From Dermatophagoides farinae (taxonomy: Eukaryota > Arthropoda > Arachnida > Sarcoptiformes > Pyroglyphidae), in assembly GCF_024713945.1 (NCBI RefSeq), contig NW_027461523.1:62001-126000 (forward strand): 64,000 nucleotides of DNA. Direction: 5' to 3'. The notes beneath the pieces were generated by a model, which was given only the letters and a program-made list of their open reading frames with translations, was not told the origin of the DNA and did not search any database. This document shows positions 9,518-20,600 of the stretch, one piece after another. Numbering within the stretch: position 1 is the first letter of the stretch; every line of letters begins with the position of its first letter. The translations under genes and the position numbers were made by a program.

Positions 9518-10543
9518 ATGTTCTTTCGCAGCAATAACAAGGCGAAAGCCAGCTTGAATAATAACTACGGATTGGATGTCGCCGGATTGACCAATGCCTT
9601 GGACAACAATAAACTTTTGGAGTTTATAGACAACAAGAATGCTGACATTCCTGCGGTAATCACCAAAGCAAGTTCACAGGAAAAGACATCAGAAACTGCT
9701 AAAAAGTCTCCAATTTACAAGGCATCAGGAGAAGAACTACATAATATGACTGCCAGAGCGATTCCAAAAAAAGTTATCGACAGTGGGCCGTTTGGTGTTG
9801 GAGAGGCCAAAGCTAATTTAGATGATTTAAAAGTTAGGCTGCTGTCTATATTTGGTTCGAAAATGGACATTGACGATAACACAAATTTAAACATCATTCT
9901 CGACCAGCTTGCAACTAGTCATGACGACATAGCAGAAGAACGCGTCGCACATCTTATTAATCAGCAAAACGAAACAGTCCCGCCCCCGCAAGAAACAGCC
10001 GTAAGGTCTCGAGTTCTTAATTTCGATAAAACACGAAACGATTCCGAAAAGAAAAACTCAGCTGACGAAAAAACAAATTTTCGGCCAGCACAACAGGCAT
10101 CAATTAACCCAATGAATAAACCAAAAGTAACTGATACTTTATTCAAGGAAAGCGGGGTTCAAGAAACACAAATAACAAATCTTAATCAGATGTCTCGCAA
10201 CATTAAATCTGTGTTGGATGAACTTTTTGATTTGAGCAATTCAAACACAGGCAAACTCGACAGAATCGAACAAGAGCTCGATTTTGAAACGCAAAATCCG
10301 CAATCTTCTGTGTTCGATTTGTCTCTGTGTAGAAATAATGAAACAGCTAACTCGATTGGTTCCAAACGGTTAAGCAGAATTTACATTAACGAACTAGAAG
10401 ATTATCTCAATAATATGTATAAGAATTTATACATTTCCACCCAAGCGAACAATGAAAAAATTACTTCTTTACAAGAAAAAATTAAAATGTTAGAAACATA
10501 TGCGAAGTGTAGAGATATAGATCTAATGGGAAAGTTTATTTAA
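9518..10543 (+). CDS. Unknown protein with C-terminal coiled coil, 341 aa
   Basis: The first ATG is at 9518 (MFFRSNNKAK); the open frame begins five codons earlier at a TTG. I do not recognise a family. The region around residues 15-50 (GLDVAGLTNALDNNKLLEFID) and 90-130 could be short helical motifs. The middle is polar and probably disordered, rich in N, S, E and K. The last 100 residues contain heptads consistent with a coiled coil (ELEDYLNNMYKNLYIS and EKITSLQEKIKMLETY). No membrane segment. It ends 20 nt from the stop of the convergent gene at 10564. Confidence 0.7.
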   Translation: MFFRSNNKAKASLNNNYGLDVAGLTNALDNNKLLEFIDNKNADIPAVITKASSQEKTSETAKKSPIYKASGEELHNMTARAIPKKVIDSGPFGVGEAKANLDDLKVRLLSIFGSKMDIDDNTNLNIILDQLATSHDDIAEERVAHLINQQNETVPPPQETAVRSRVLNFDKTRNDSEKKNSADEKTNFRPAQQASINPMNKPKVTDTLFKESGVQETQITNLNQMSRNIKSVLDELFDLSNSNTGKLDRIEQELDFETQNPQSSVFDLSLCRNNETANSIGSKRLSRIYINELEDYLNNMYKNLYISTQANNEKITSLQEKIKMLETYAKCRDIDLMGKFI

Positions 10544-10563
10544 GAAAATGTAGCCGAACATAA

Positions 10564-12129
10564 TTACCGCTGGGACGTCTTATTTTTTTTAGATGATTTT
10601 GGCACGTAGCTAAGTCTTGTAGAAAGAGAAACAGCGAAATTGATTAACTGGTCTTCGATACTGGACTTATTTTTTTTTTCTCTTTTCATGTCAAAAAAAG
10701 TTTTTTTGACAACATCGAAAAGAATGCATATAACCCTTTTATAAGTGTCGAAGTCTTGGCTGTTTGCGATATCGGTAAACTCAATAAAAAGTTTAGAGAA
10801 AATATCGTATGTCAGTAAAAAATTTTTATTTTCTTCGCTGTTTATTTCGTCAGGTGACTGAACTTTAGCATTAGCCTGATTGGGTTCTGTTTCGGCTTGT
10901 GGCATTGATTTTTCAGCGTAGCTTTTAGCCGTTACAGGTTGCTTTTTTAATGAAAATCTACCAGCAAAATCTGGTAAACTCACAAATCCACGCGCAGAAG
11001 ATTTAATGGAAGCCTCAAACGCGTTGTTAACTGACTCGTCGATAACTTCTCTGACAGAACTGTTGATAAGGCTGCCAATTGAATCAAACAAACCTTCTCG
11101 AAATGACAATAAGTATTGGTCAAGTTTTTTCTCTAGCAGCGGATATTGCATTTGCGAAATAGCCTCCTCATGTCTACAAAATTTACCGGTCTGAAGCTCT
11201 GCTTTACAATCAATTGATTCGTTATTTATGCATTTTTCCAAGAATTTGTTTTCGCAACCTTTACGCGCCAATCCATTGCTCGTTACATCAGAATTAAACA
11301 TTTGTACGTTGGAAATTTGTGTTGAGTGGATTTCATTTTCCAGCGAACTACTTTTTAGTAAATGTAAATTTTGTTCGTGAGGCAAAGCAAAATTATAGCT
11401 GTTTTTATTTTGCAAGTTAATATTGCAAAAGCTATCTTGAGGTCCTAGACTGTTTCCAGTCAATAATTCACATTCTTTATATACACGATTCCTTGTGTAT
11501 TGAGACATGTATGATGTCGTTGTTTCAAGATCACTGTTCCCCAAATTACTCAAACTAGACTCAGTTTTAAAACTGTCGTTCAGAACAAGATTTGAAGGTA
11601 AATTCGTATCGTTGTTTTTTTTTTCTTGGTTTCGTTCATTCGAGGTGGGACTTGCTGTTTTCGATAAATTTTCAATTTGCGTAAGGTTTACGAATTTAGC
11701 TATTGTTTCAAACTGTTGTTCTTCGTCACTAACGTCAGGACAATAGAGCTCAACGAATCTCATGTATATTTCGGGTTTTTCGTTCATAAATTGCATCAGT
11801 ACGGAAACGAGTTCTTTTTTCATACAGCCTCTCCTCGCGTGAGCTCGTACAGATGATATTTTTTTGAACAGTTTTTCGTTTTTGCAAACACCACATATAT
11901 ACAGAATTCCATGTTCTGGATCTACAACAGGTATGTACGAAAATCCGTCGTTGTCGCGTTTCAGTGCTAATTTCCGCATGTGTGGTTTGAACACAAGTTG
12001 ATTACTATGTTTTCCCCCCATAGCAGAAGTGTAGTAAGGTCTGATTTCGCTAGGTTGAGGGGCAAACAAGTACGGATTGGGCTGAGACAACGGCTGTTGC
12101 CAAACCATTGAATTGTTATTGGTCCACAT
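10564..12129 (-). CDS. Unknown protein with a C2H2-like motif, 521 aa
   Basis: An ATG-started single exon. The N-terminus is Q/N/P-rich. Around residues 75-105 there is a zinc-finger-like stretch, CGVCKNEKLF followed by VRAHARRGC, with a CxxC pair and a downstream H and C. It could bind zinc but is not a canonical finger. The long middle is polar and probably disordered. The C-terminal 90 residues (DIFSKLFIEFTDIA and ICILFDVVKKTFFDMKREKKNKS) look like an amphipathic helical domain with a lysine-rich tail that could be a nuclear signal. No family is recognised; a nuclear role is only a guess. Confidence 0.7.
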   Translation of the reverse strand: MWTNNNSMVWQQPLSQPNPYLFAPQPSEIRPYYTSAMGGKHSNQLVFKPHMRKLALKRDNDGFSYIPVVDPEHGILYICGVCKNEKLFKKISSVRAHARRGCMKKELVSVLMQFMNEKPEIYMRFVELYCPDVSDEEQQFETIAKFVNLTQIENLSKTASPTSNERNQEKKNNDTNLPSNLVLNDSFKTESSLSNLGNSDLETTTSYMSQYTRNRVYKECELLTGNSLGPQDSFCNINLQNKNSYNFALPHEQNLHLLKSSSLENEIHSTQISNVQMFNSDVTSNGLARKGCENKFLEKCINNESIDCKAELQTGKFCRHEEAISQMQYPLLEKKLDQYLLSFREGLFDSIGSLINSSVREVIDESVNNAFEASIKSSARGFVSLPDFAGRFSLKKQPVTAKSYAEKSMPQAETEPNQANAKVQSPDEINSEENKNFLLTYDIFSKLFIEFTDIANSQDFDTYKRVICILFDVVKKTFFDMKREKKNKSSIEDQLINFAVSLSTRLSYVPKSSKKNKTSQR

Positions 12130-12339
12130 CGCGTTATATATACATATTATTATGGAACACCATTTGCAAAAATTGTGTAAAATTCGGAAAACCTCTTTGT
12201 CTGTTATTTAAATTTGAGAAATTAAGCCATAAAGCTCTGTAGATTAACGCAAACCATTTGGTTAAAATTTAATGAAGCAACGCTGTTAATAATAAATAAT
12301 GACGCTTGGGTTGTATTTTTATTATTAATTAACTTATTA

Positions 12340-12859
12340 ATGACAGATTATTTATTATCAAAGTATTTGGCAGAGATTAATGAGTTTGAATCGTTAACTA
12401 AAGAATACAACGAGTTGATATCAGTAAGTGAGTGTCGTTTTAACATTTTAGGAATTTGATGAAAAAGAAAATGATGAAGCTAAATCGATTTCCAAAGATT
12501 TATCGATGTTAGGAGGCGAGTGTCAGCAAGTCGTAGAGAAGCTGTCTAAGCTGACACAGGGTTTTAACGACTTACAGATCGAGCACAACAATTTGGATGC
12601 CACGTTTATTCAATACAAAAGAAGCAAGAAAAAAGCAATACACGAATCAATCGATATTTTTTGTTCTGGGCCTGCTGACAACGCATTTGAGAAGGTGGAG
12701 ATGTCTGAAACTGCTTTGCTGCAGGCAGCAGAAGAGCTCAGTTCTGGGGATCTTCCAGAAACGCAAAGCAAGTTATCTCAAGCGTACGCGCTCTTGTTTA
12801 GTACGAACCTGGTAAACAGCTGCAGTAATGTACAGGCCCTGGCGCCAGCAAGCGCGTAA
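12340..12859 (+). CDS. Spliced unknown helical protein, 163 aa
   Basis: Exon 1 is 12340-12423 (28 codons, MTDYLLSKYLAEINEF). A 28-nt intron (12424-12451, GTAAGTG...TTTTAG) follows in phase 0, and exon 2 is 12452-12859. Joining them removes the need to start at the internal ATG 12506. The product is almost entirely helical, with heptads in residues 1-95 (LSKLTQGFNDLQIEHNNLDA), and a small Ala/Ser-rich C-terminus. It could be a small subunit of a tethering or chaperone complex; resemblance to the N-terminus of COG6 was considered but is too weak to call. The splice signals match the other introns in the window. Confidence 0.75.
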
Positions 12860-12941
12860 TTAAAATATTATAATATCGGATGAATATTTATATCTATTAT
12901 AATTTTAAGCGAAATTCAATTTAATAATAACATGTCTCGCG

Positions 12942-13763
12942 ATGCGATTATTAGATCCAATCACATACAGGAGTTACTTCGAGCTAGGAATCCACAAGTA
13001 TAAATTTGACAGTGATCCGGATAAATTAGAGCTGCTCAACAAACTGTACGAGCTGCAATCTAACCACGATGAGTTATATCGAGAATACAACTCTAAGCTT
13101 TTAGAGTTGGCAAATGAGTACGCTCCAAAGTTTAATTCTGTCTACATGGAGCGTTACAACACTATCAAGAACAACCCGGAGCTCAAAAGTTTTTGGCTGC
13201 AAGCGATGAAGAACTACCGCACGATTCAAGCCAGCATCGAACCGTGGGACGAGCCTGTTTTAGCGAATTTGTGTGATATTCGGGCCGAATACCTCAATCC
13301 CAAAGACCAAAAGTCGTTCAGGCTAGATTTTGTTTTTTCAGATGACAATACTTTTTTTTTGAACAAAGTCCTCTCGAAGGAATTTCTAATGGAGTTGGAT
13401 CAAACGACCGGTAACTGGCTGCTGGTCAAAACCATCGGCACAGAAATCATTTGGAAAGACGGTTTCGACGTCGTAAACGTTTACGAAACGAAAAAACAGC
13501 GCAACAAGACCACGAAACAACTTGCCACAGTCAAAATGCGAAAGTCTCGACCATCGTTTTTCAACTTTTTCCAGTCTAGGCAGTTCGCCAATTCGAGCGA
13601 ATTTAGTTTTTTCAGTGAAGATGAGATACAAAAATTAGAAAATTATTTTAGCGTCGAGTTAGAGTTAGCGCAAATTTTTAAAGACCGATTGATTCCCAAA
13701 GCGTTAGGCTGGTTTTTATACATTGAATTCGACTCCGAAGAAGAGTTTGACGACGCCGACTGA
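12942..13763 (+). CDS. NAP1: NAP1-family nucleosome assembly protein
   Basis: The 273-aa frame has the NAP fold. A long N-terminal dimerisation helix (about 25-70, LNKLYELQ...REYNSKLLELANEY) is followed by the FW block (SFWLQAMKNY), EPVLANLCDIRAEYL, the FVFSDDNTFF strand, EIIWKDGFDV, the SFFNFF motif, and IPKALGWFLYIE before a short acidic tail. NAP1 proteins carry histones H2A-H2B and help assemble or remove nucleosomes. LIP-type residues after the SFFNFF block favour NAP1 over SET. The acidic tail is much shorter than in yeast or human. An out-of-frame ATG 10 nt upstream opens a 23-codon frame overlapping the start. Confidence 0.9.
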   Translation: MRLLDPITYRSYFELGIHKYKFDSDPDKLELLNKLYELQSNHDELYREYNSKLLELANEYAPKFNSVYMERYNTIKNNPELKSFWLQAMKNYRTIQASIEPWDEPVLANLCDIRAEYLNPKDQKSFRLDFVFSDDNTFFLNKVLSKEFLMELDQTTGNWLLVKTIGTEIIWKDGFDVVNVYETKKQRNKTTKQLATVKMRKSRPSFFNFFQSRQFANSSEFSFFSEDEIQKLENYFSVELELAQIFKDRLIPKALGWFLYIEFDSEEEFDDAD

Positions 13764-13935
13764 TGTTTCCCGCGCTGTTCTACCTACAGAAGGCGTGCAA
13801 ACGCCGACAAAAAACGCCAATCTGCAGAAAATTTTAACACACAACGTAATTGTATAAATTAATTATGAATATTTTTATAAAATTCTCTTCGAAAAAATTT
13901 TTTAATAAGTGAGCAGCTTCAGGTCAATAGAGGAA

Positions 13936-14658
13936 ATGCGTTCCGTTTACTTCTACAACACTATATTTACAAACTCGACGAACAACAGCTTAACCAAAAC
14001 CAATTTATTTCGTGTTTTGGTCTCTTGCTTAGGTACAATTCAGCTAGAACTGACTTTGGATGAAAACAACGAAATAATTAATATTGCCAAGCACGATGAA
14101 AATCGCGAAGATACCACAGAAAAAAGAATTATTGCTTGGTACAACGGCACCAACAAACAAATTCAGTTCAAAGTTTCCGACACTGTACGTCAGTTGTCGT
14201 CCAAAAAACTCCAGTCATTTCACCAAAAAATATGTCAATTTGTAATTAATAATAAAATAAAGAACGGTTATAGTAGCGATTATTTTGTGAAAATCTACGA
14301 CTCGCACTTTAACGAAAAGAACCATTCTTGGTCAAACGGTGGCAATTATTTAAACGCAATTCAAAGCCACCTGAACAACATTGATGCGCAAATAGGAATT
14401 ATAAGCACAAGCCCGACCCAGACAAGATTAAAACGACAAAGCAAAAAACGCCACTTTTCGGACTCGGGCACTTCCAGCTATGACGAAAACAACAGCAGCC
14501 TCAGCAATATGCCCAACGTAGACGTCCCTATATCGCCTTTAACTGATAACGTGCTCAACGTAGGGTTTGGCACCAATGTGCAGCCCACACTCGAAACACG
14601 GCCTACTTTGCGAAATTTAAACTTCCTCTTGGATGACGACAGCTTCCTGTATAAATAG
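13936..14658 (+). CDS. Unknown protein, 240 aa
   Basis: The first ATG of the frame is 13936; the open frame itself begins at a GTG at 13909, so a short upstream exon is possible (a splice-like GTGAGC lies at 13909). Residues 1-150 look globular with beta-strand character (LFRVLVSCLGTIQLELTLDE, QIQFKVSDTVRQL). Residues 150-230 are polar and Ser/Asn/Thr-rich and probably disordered. The chain ends in an acidic-aromatic motif, LLDDDSFLYK. No family is recognised. It converges on VPS13, leaving only 35 nt between stops. Confidence 0.65.
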   Translation: MRSVYFYNTIFTNSTNNSLTKTNLFRVLVSCLGTIQLELTLDENNEIINIAKHDENREDTTEKRIIAWYNGTNKQIQFKVSDTVRQLSSKKLQSFHQKICQFVINNKIKNGYSSDYFVKIYDSHFNEKNHSWSNGGNYLNAIQSHLNNIDAQIGIISTSPTQTRLKRQSKKRHFSDSGTSSYDENNSSLSNMPNVDVPISPLTDNVLNVGFGTNVQPTLETRPTLRNLNFLLDDDSFLYK

Positions 14659-14693
14659 TCTTTAGCGACAACGCAAACAAATTAGGAAATTAG

Positions 14694-17600
14694 TTAAACA
14701 ACTTCTCTCAACACTTCGAGGCTTTGAAGATGTTTGATAATTTTGATAAGCCCGAGATATGTAAAAAACGTGTTTTCTGCATTGCTGCAAATTATATTAT
14801 AAGTTGTTTTGGTTTTAGTATGAATTACGATATGATAGTTTTTGTCTTCATTTTTTATAATAAATATCTGTTGGATGGAATTCCATGGAGTCGTGAAGTA
14901 AATTAAATCATGTGACGTAGTTACTAAAAGAGTTTTAGTAAAGATGCAGGCCCCGTTGAACGGGTGTTCTGCAGCGTTGACATTCGGTCTTTTGAGTTTC
15001 AGGGGTAACACAAACACGCTTTTGGCTCCGTTTTTGATCAAAACGGAGTTTCTGTCTAGCTTGAACAGCTTCATGGCAGAATTAGGAATGTAGGCCAATG
15101 AGTGCCAATAACTCAGTGCAGGGTCGTAAGTAGAGTTAAACTTCGTCATGTATTTCATCGATCTGCGAGCCGGCACTTTTTCTACGTTCAAAGATGAATG
15201 AAGCACGCCAGAAGAAACCTGCACGCAAAAAGCGCAAATCGCGATAGGAATGAAAAACACCAACGCAAAAAACGAACTCAACAGCACTTGGAAAAAAATC
15301 AAGTACGACCCTGTGTTGAACGCTTTTTCTAACGCTCGCTTTGGTTTCACAAACATGTCCACCAAGTACAGTAAAACTATTTTGAAACTTAAAATAAATC
15401 CGTATTTAAGTCCCTCAAGAAGTGAGTGAGATTCAGTGCGTTCCAGGTAGAAAAATCGGTGTTCCTGGTTTTGTTTCTGCTCTTTTTGTTGCTTGTAGAT
15501 GCGGTAGGACTTTTCAACGTTTTGATTATTGTAGTGGTACAAGTGGTTCCGTATGCTGTACTCCAGTTTGTAGTTTGCTATTGTTGAAAACACCGTTTGC
15601 CAACTGGCAGCCAGCCTGTTCACGAAAATAAAAAAGCCAATCAAAAACGCTTGCAACACTTGCAAAATTGCAATGAAAATGGCTTTAGGCTTGTGGTTCC
15701 ACTTCTGCTGACGCAGTGTATAGGTAGCGGACGAAAATCCGTTATGTAAAATTCGGTAAATCAACGCAGGATTTCCAATCAAATTCAACGCACCAATCAC
15801 ATTCCCGGTTTGGCGAATGATTTTTCCGATATACGGGTTTAAAACTTCGATGGCCACGTGATCGACACGACCGCTAATACTACGACTGACTGTGTTTGGA
15901 AAGTACAGCAACGCGTCACTGATGCTCGTCTCGAGAAACATCGAATCAATAATACTGCGGCAGAAACTAGACCGAATTACAAATGTGTCGAGGAATAGTT
16001 CTTCAAAGACCGCTATCTGGTCACTCGATATATAAGACAGTTTCTGGAACGTGATGGACAGGAACAAAGTTTTTTCCGGACCAATCAAACAAGTCTCGGA
16101 TTTGTTGTAAGGTTGGTTCTTGTACACGAAGCTTATGTCTTTTTTTCCAACTGAAAGACGAGGTTTGCTGACGGCCAAAACAGGCGTGTTACGTTTTTGT
16201 TCGTTTTCCAGCCGCTCCTCCAGTATCGTGTTGATAAACTTCGCAGCAGACGTCGATATTGTTTTCTCCGTATTAATATTCAGTAACAAAATAATCTTCC
16301 CAATCGTAACTTCTCCTAGAGAAATTATCACTCCACTGCTTTGTTTTTTATAGCCAAGTTCTGAAAAATCTATAGCGTTTATTATCTGCACATTCGGTAG
16401 TTCGTAAGACTTCCAATTGTGGATCGACCAAACCTCAATGAAAAGATCGATAAACCTCAAAATCATAAACGTGTTTTCATAGTCCATCGACAAATAGGCA
16501 GGCAATAATACGACCCCTACGCTTGCCAAGTCAATCACGTTGCTATATAACTTCTGTTCGATCCGAATTTGAAACGATGTTTCCAATGAATTCTGAGCTT
16601 GCACAGTTCTAAACAACGTAGAATTCGTCACAAATGAATCAACTTGACAACTTTCAAGTTCGATAAAATAGTTGATTATGTTGTTTGAGTACAGCATTTC
16701 AGTACAAATTTTGACTAAACTCAAATAGATAAATTCTTTTTCCCACATTATCAGACTAATTCCAATACCATCTATTTTTAACATGAGTTGTAATCTATCA
16801 TAAGTATCACTTGTTATTTCGGCACTGCTGCCGTCTGATTTATATGTTTTCTTATTAGGAAGTAGAAGACTTTCGTCGTGAATCATTAAATTCTTCAACA
16901 TATTATCGTTGATATTAATAGTATCGTCGTTCGCAGATTTCTGCAGCTTGTTGCATTTGTAATTCTCAATGAGATTTATTAACTCTTCGCTGCTGTTAAG
17001 TTTTTTACAATGAGAAATAAAAGCATTTACAGATTCAGAATCTCCATAGTACAAAATTCGCAATAACTCGCTTTTCAAAATCTCTTGATGCGCTATTACA
17101 TGTTTAAGTATATTTTCCATCAGTAATTGCTTTTCACCCTTGTTATTTGATGATACGTATTGGGTCCATAGTTCGTTGAATTTTTTTTGTGCCGCAGTAA
17201 CTTGAGTTGATTCACTAGTAGACAATTTGCTAAGTGGAATGTTGGAGAGCGATTTGAATATCACCCAGCGGCTACCACCTGTGAACACGAATTGAACGCA
17301 AACAGGAATAAACTCAGAAACATTGGTCGGAAGCATTAATAGTTTTTGTTGTAGCACGCTAGAAAGTATATAGTCCGATTTGTAAATATTTTTGTAGTTA
17401 TCTACTAAATTAATTCTACGTGAATTATACATTCTGAGTTGGTTCCAGCGTTTAAGTACTTCAACCGGTATTTCCGGAGATACGTATTTGTCGAATCTGT
17501 TTTCATAACACTCTTTTTCTTTATTCACCTTTTGGCTGAAAGATCTTGGAGTAATATTACTTTTCGAACCAGCCAGTTTATAGTTGTCAGCGCTTTCGTC

Positions 17601-20600
17601 ATTGCATTTGACCAACTTATTATTATAATTTTCCTGCGAATTTTGGTCAAAATTTAAAAAATTCTGCTCTTTTATCGAATATTCATTATTAGTAGAAGTG
17701 TTATAATTAACTAACCAAATATCCATAGCTCGTGGACCCTCTTTGTTATATAAAGTAAAGTCAACATGTCTTGAATTGCTGTTTTCGAGTATACCATTGT
17801 TTTTTTCGTAGTCAGAATTTTCAGAAATATTCTCGGGAGAATCATGTTTGGGCGATTCTAAACAGTCAGCTTCTTTAGAAAAAAGTGGCTGATTTTTTTT
17901 AACACGAGGGTAAAGCACTTCAAAAGGTCCTAAGTAGTTTGATTGCGCAAAGCAAATGAAATGTGGCGTCAAGTTGACCAGCTTAAATTCTGGCGATTTG
18001 TTAGGAAACAGCCAGATTTGTCTCATTCCTCGCTTTAACGTGACGTTGAGATCAAGAATGGAAAAAGGAGAAATAGCGAAAGGAGGAGAATACGTCGAAG
18101 GATAGCGCACTTGCGTGGTAACTGTGGTAGAAACGACTACTGGTGCAGACCAATAATCGTGATCGAGGACCTGGTTTTTGTGTTGACGCTGCATTTTTTT
18201 ATGGATTTTGCTGTAGTATCGTTGACTCTTTTGCTTTTGTAAATACGCAGCAGGAATAGAGGAAATACGAATTGAGATCATTTTCTTGTTAGCATATGGA
18301 TGAAATTCTGCATAAGAAAATGCTGGAACTGCTAGAATAGTGTATGCGTGAGAATGGAACGAATGTTCACGAATATACAATGTAATACTGGTTCTATTGA
18401 ATATAACGTATTTAGGATAACAAGTCATGACAATACTTGAAGTATAGGGGACCGGAGCTGGTGTAATATAAATCACTATACTCAGGGGTTTAGAAGCGCT
18501 ACTGGCTGGGATATGAGTTCGAGTTACCGCTTGGTTAGTTTTCAAAATCTTTTTGCCGAAAATTATTCGACTATCGAAAAGAGAGGCGAAACCTATTTTT
18601 TTATAATCTAAATTTCTTGGTCTATTTGTAACATTTATTGTTTGCAAATTTTCAGCATCAATTTTAAAAGCGTTTTTGACAGTAACTCCAAAACGATAAA
18701 AAGAATGAATTTTAGAAACTGTTATGAGTTTTCTAGATTGGATTTGATGAAGGCTTTTAGCTTTATAGTATAACGTTGTTGATAAATTATTGTAAATCCA
18801 TAATCTACAAAATACTGTATAAGAGAATGAAATGTTTGCCCCGAAGAAAATTTTGTAATTAGGTAAACTCAAGCTTGGCATGAACGAATCTACGCTGATC
18901 TGAAATTTAAATGATTTATATTGTGGATTTTGAACCACTTCAATCATGTTGCTGTCTTTATCTCGGTTTGAAACAGTTCTATGAAGATTGTATTCTTTCT
19001 CAAGTAAAGGTAAAAATACTTTTCTTGTGCTGCAGTCGTCTTTGATGATTTCAATCACTTCAAAATTGTTTTCTATTCCTATTTGATGACCAGATTCTAA
19101 CACGACAGTACTTGCAACATCTTCTTCGGTCGAATTTAATCCGTCTCGGATACTATGTTGTGTAAGTGTCGATTTCTGAGACCTTATGTAATTTTGTGAA
19201 CTTTTGTTCACTGTTACTTTAATTGGATAAGGGAGCAAATTTATCAAATTAGTTTTCATGTTGATAATAACTATTAGTTTAGTTATTCTATATTTGCTGG
19301 AAGTCGCTAAAGCGAAACTAACATCACACAGGTCTAATCGTAATGCCTGAAACTGTTTAGCTGTAGAGTTAACTGATGGAGATACATTATCAGTGTAAAA
19401 TTGACTGAGTAAGAAAAATGTATAAGATAAATTTTCACCAGTTAGAATAACTTTATCATCAAGAAGTAATTCGGCATTTGAACCTTTATAAAAATCTAGA
19501 GGCAAGGAGTAAATAATTTTATTATCTGTTTTAGAAGAAACAGACTCAGAATCTGCAACAATACATAGGTCTCTTTCAGCAAATATTGTGTCGTTAAAAG
19601 TAGAAGAACTATCAGAACTGTTATTGTTTTGTGTTCTATACGTTAATTTGCTTTGTACAAAACCGCTCCAGTATACTATATAACTCGTATTTTCGATCGT
19701 TATATTAAGTATCAGCATACCTGCGGTCATCAAATTCAGTTCAATCTTTAAAATAACGGCAATAATTCTTGATTCATATGAAACACGGACAATCACATTT
19801 TCTTCTTCAAAATTGATTGAGTCATAATAAATTCCTGATAATGTAATGTTCAAAGTGTTCATGAATTCGTTTACATCGGATTGGTTAACCTCTAGTTTGT
19901 CAATTTGTAATTCTAAAAAATCTATTTTGGAAAGACTAATTTTACAAAGAGTATCTTCTACGACTTTTAATTTTGAATTGATTATAATGGACGATCTAAC
20001 TCCAAGCAAATTAGTGAAGCGTAAACCTATTTTCCTTCTTTGATATGAGACATTGTCCTTAATCGTTTTTCTGATACTGTTGGTTCGTTTGAAATTAGTA
20101 TTGATACAAACAGCATGATCTGAAACATTTTCTTCTATGTTCTTTATATATTTGTTAAACTTTTTGTAACAAAATGTATTTACATCGAATCCAAATTTAT
20201 AGTAAAGTTTATATTGATTGTTATCAATTACAATGTATTTATAACACGAAAACTTGTTAACTGAAGCCAATATTTCACTTACTTTCTGCTGATCTAAAAA
20301 TTCTGGAAGCATAGAAATGTCACATACACTCCAATTAACTTGAATTTGAATATTCGTCGAAGGATTTATGACGTAAGTAATCGACTCTTCGATTGCCATA
20401 TTTAATGACCTGAAAAACAATGAAAAAGCACTAAATACCGAGGCATCGCAATAAAGATTTGCCCAACTAACATTCGATTTAATTTCAATTGTTTTATTAA
20501 ATGAGTTCGTGGCACCAACAAAATTAATACTTACCGGTTCTAGAATTTTTTTTGAACTCGCAATCAGGCTGAAGTCGAAAACCAGCCAAGAAGCAACATC

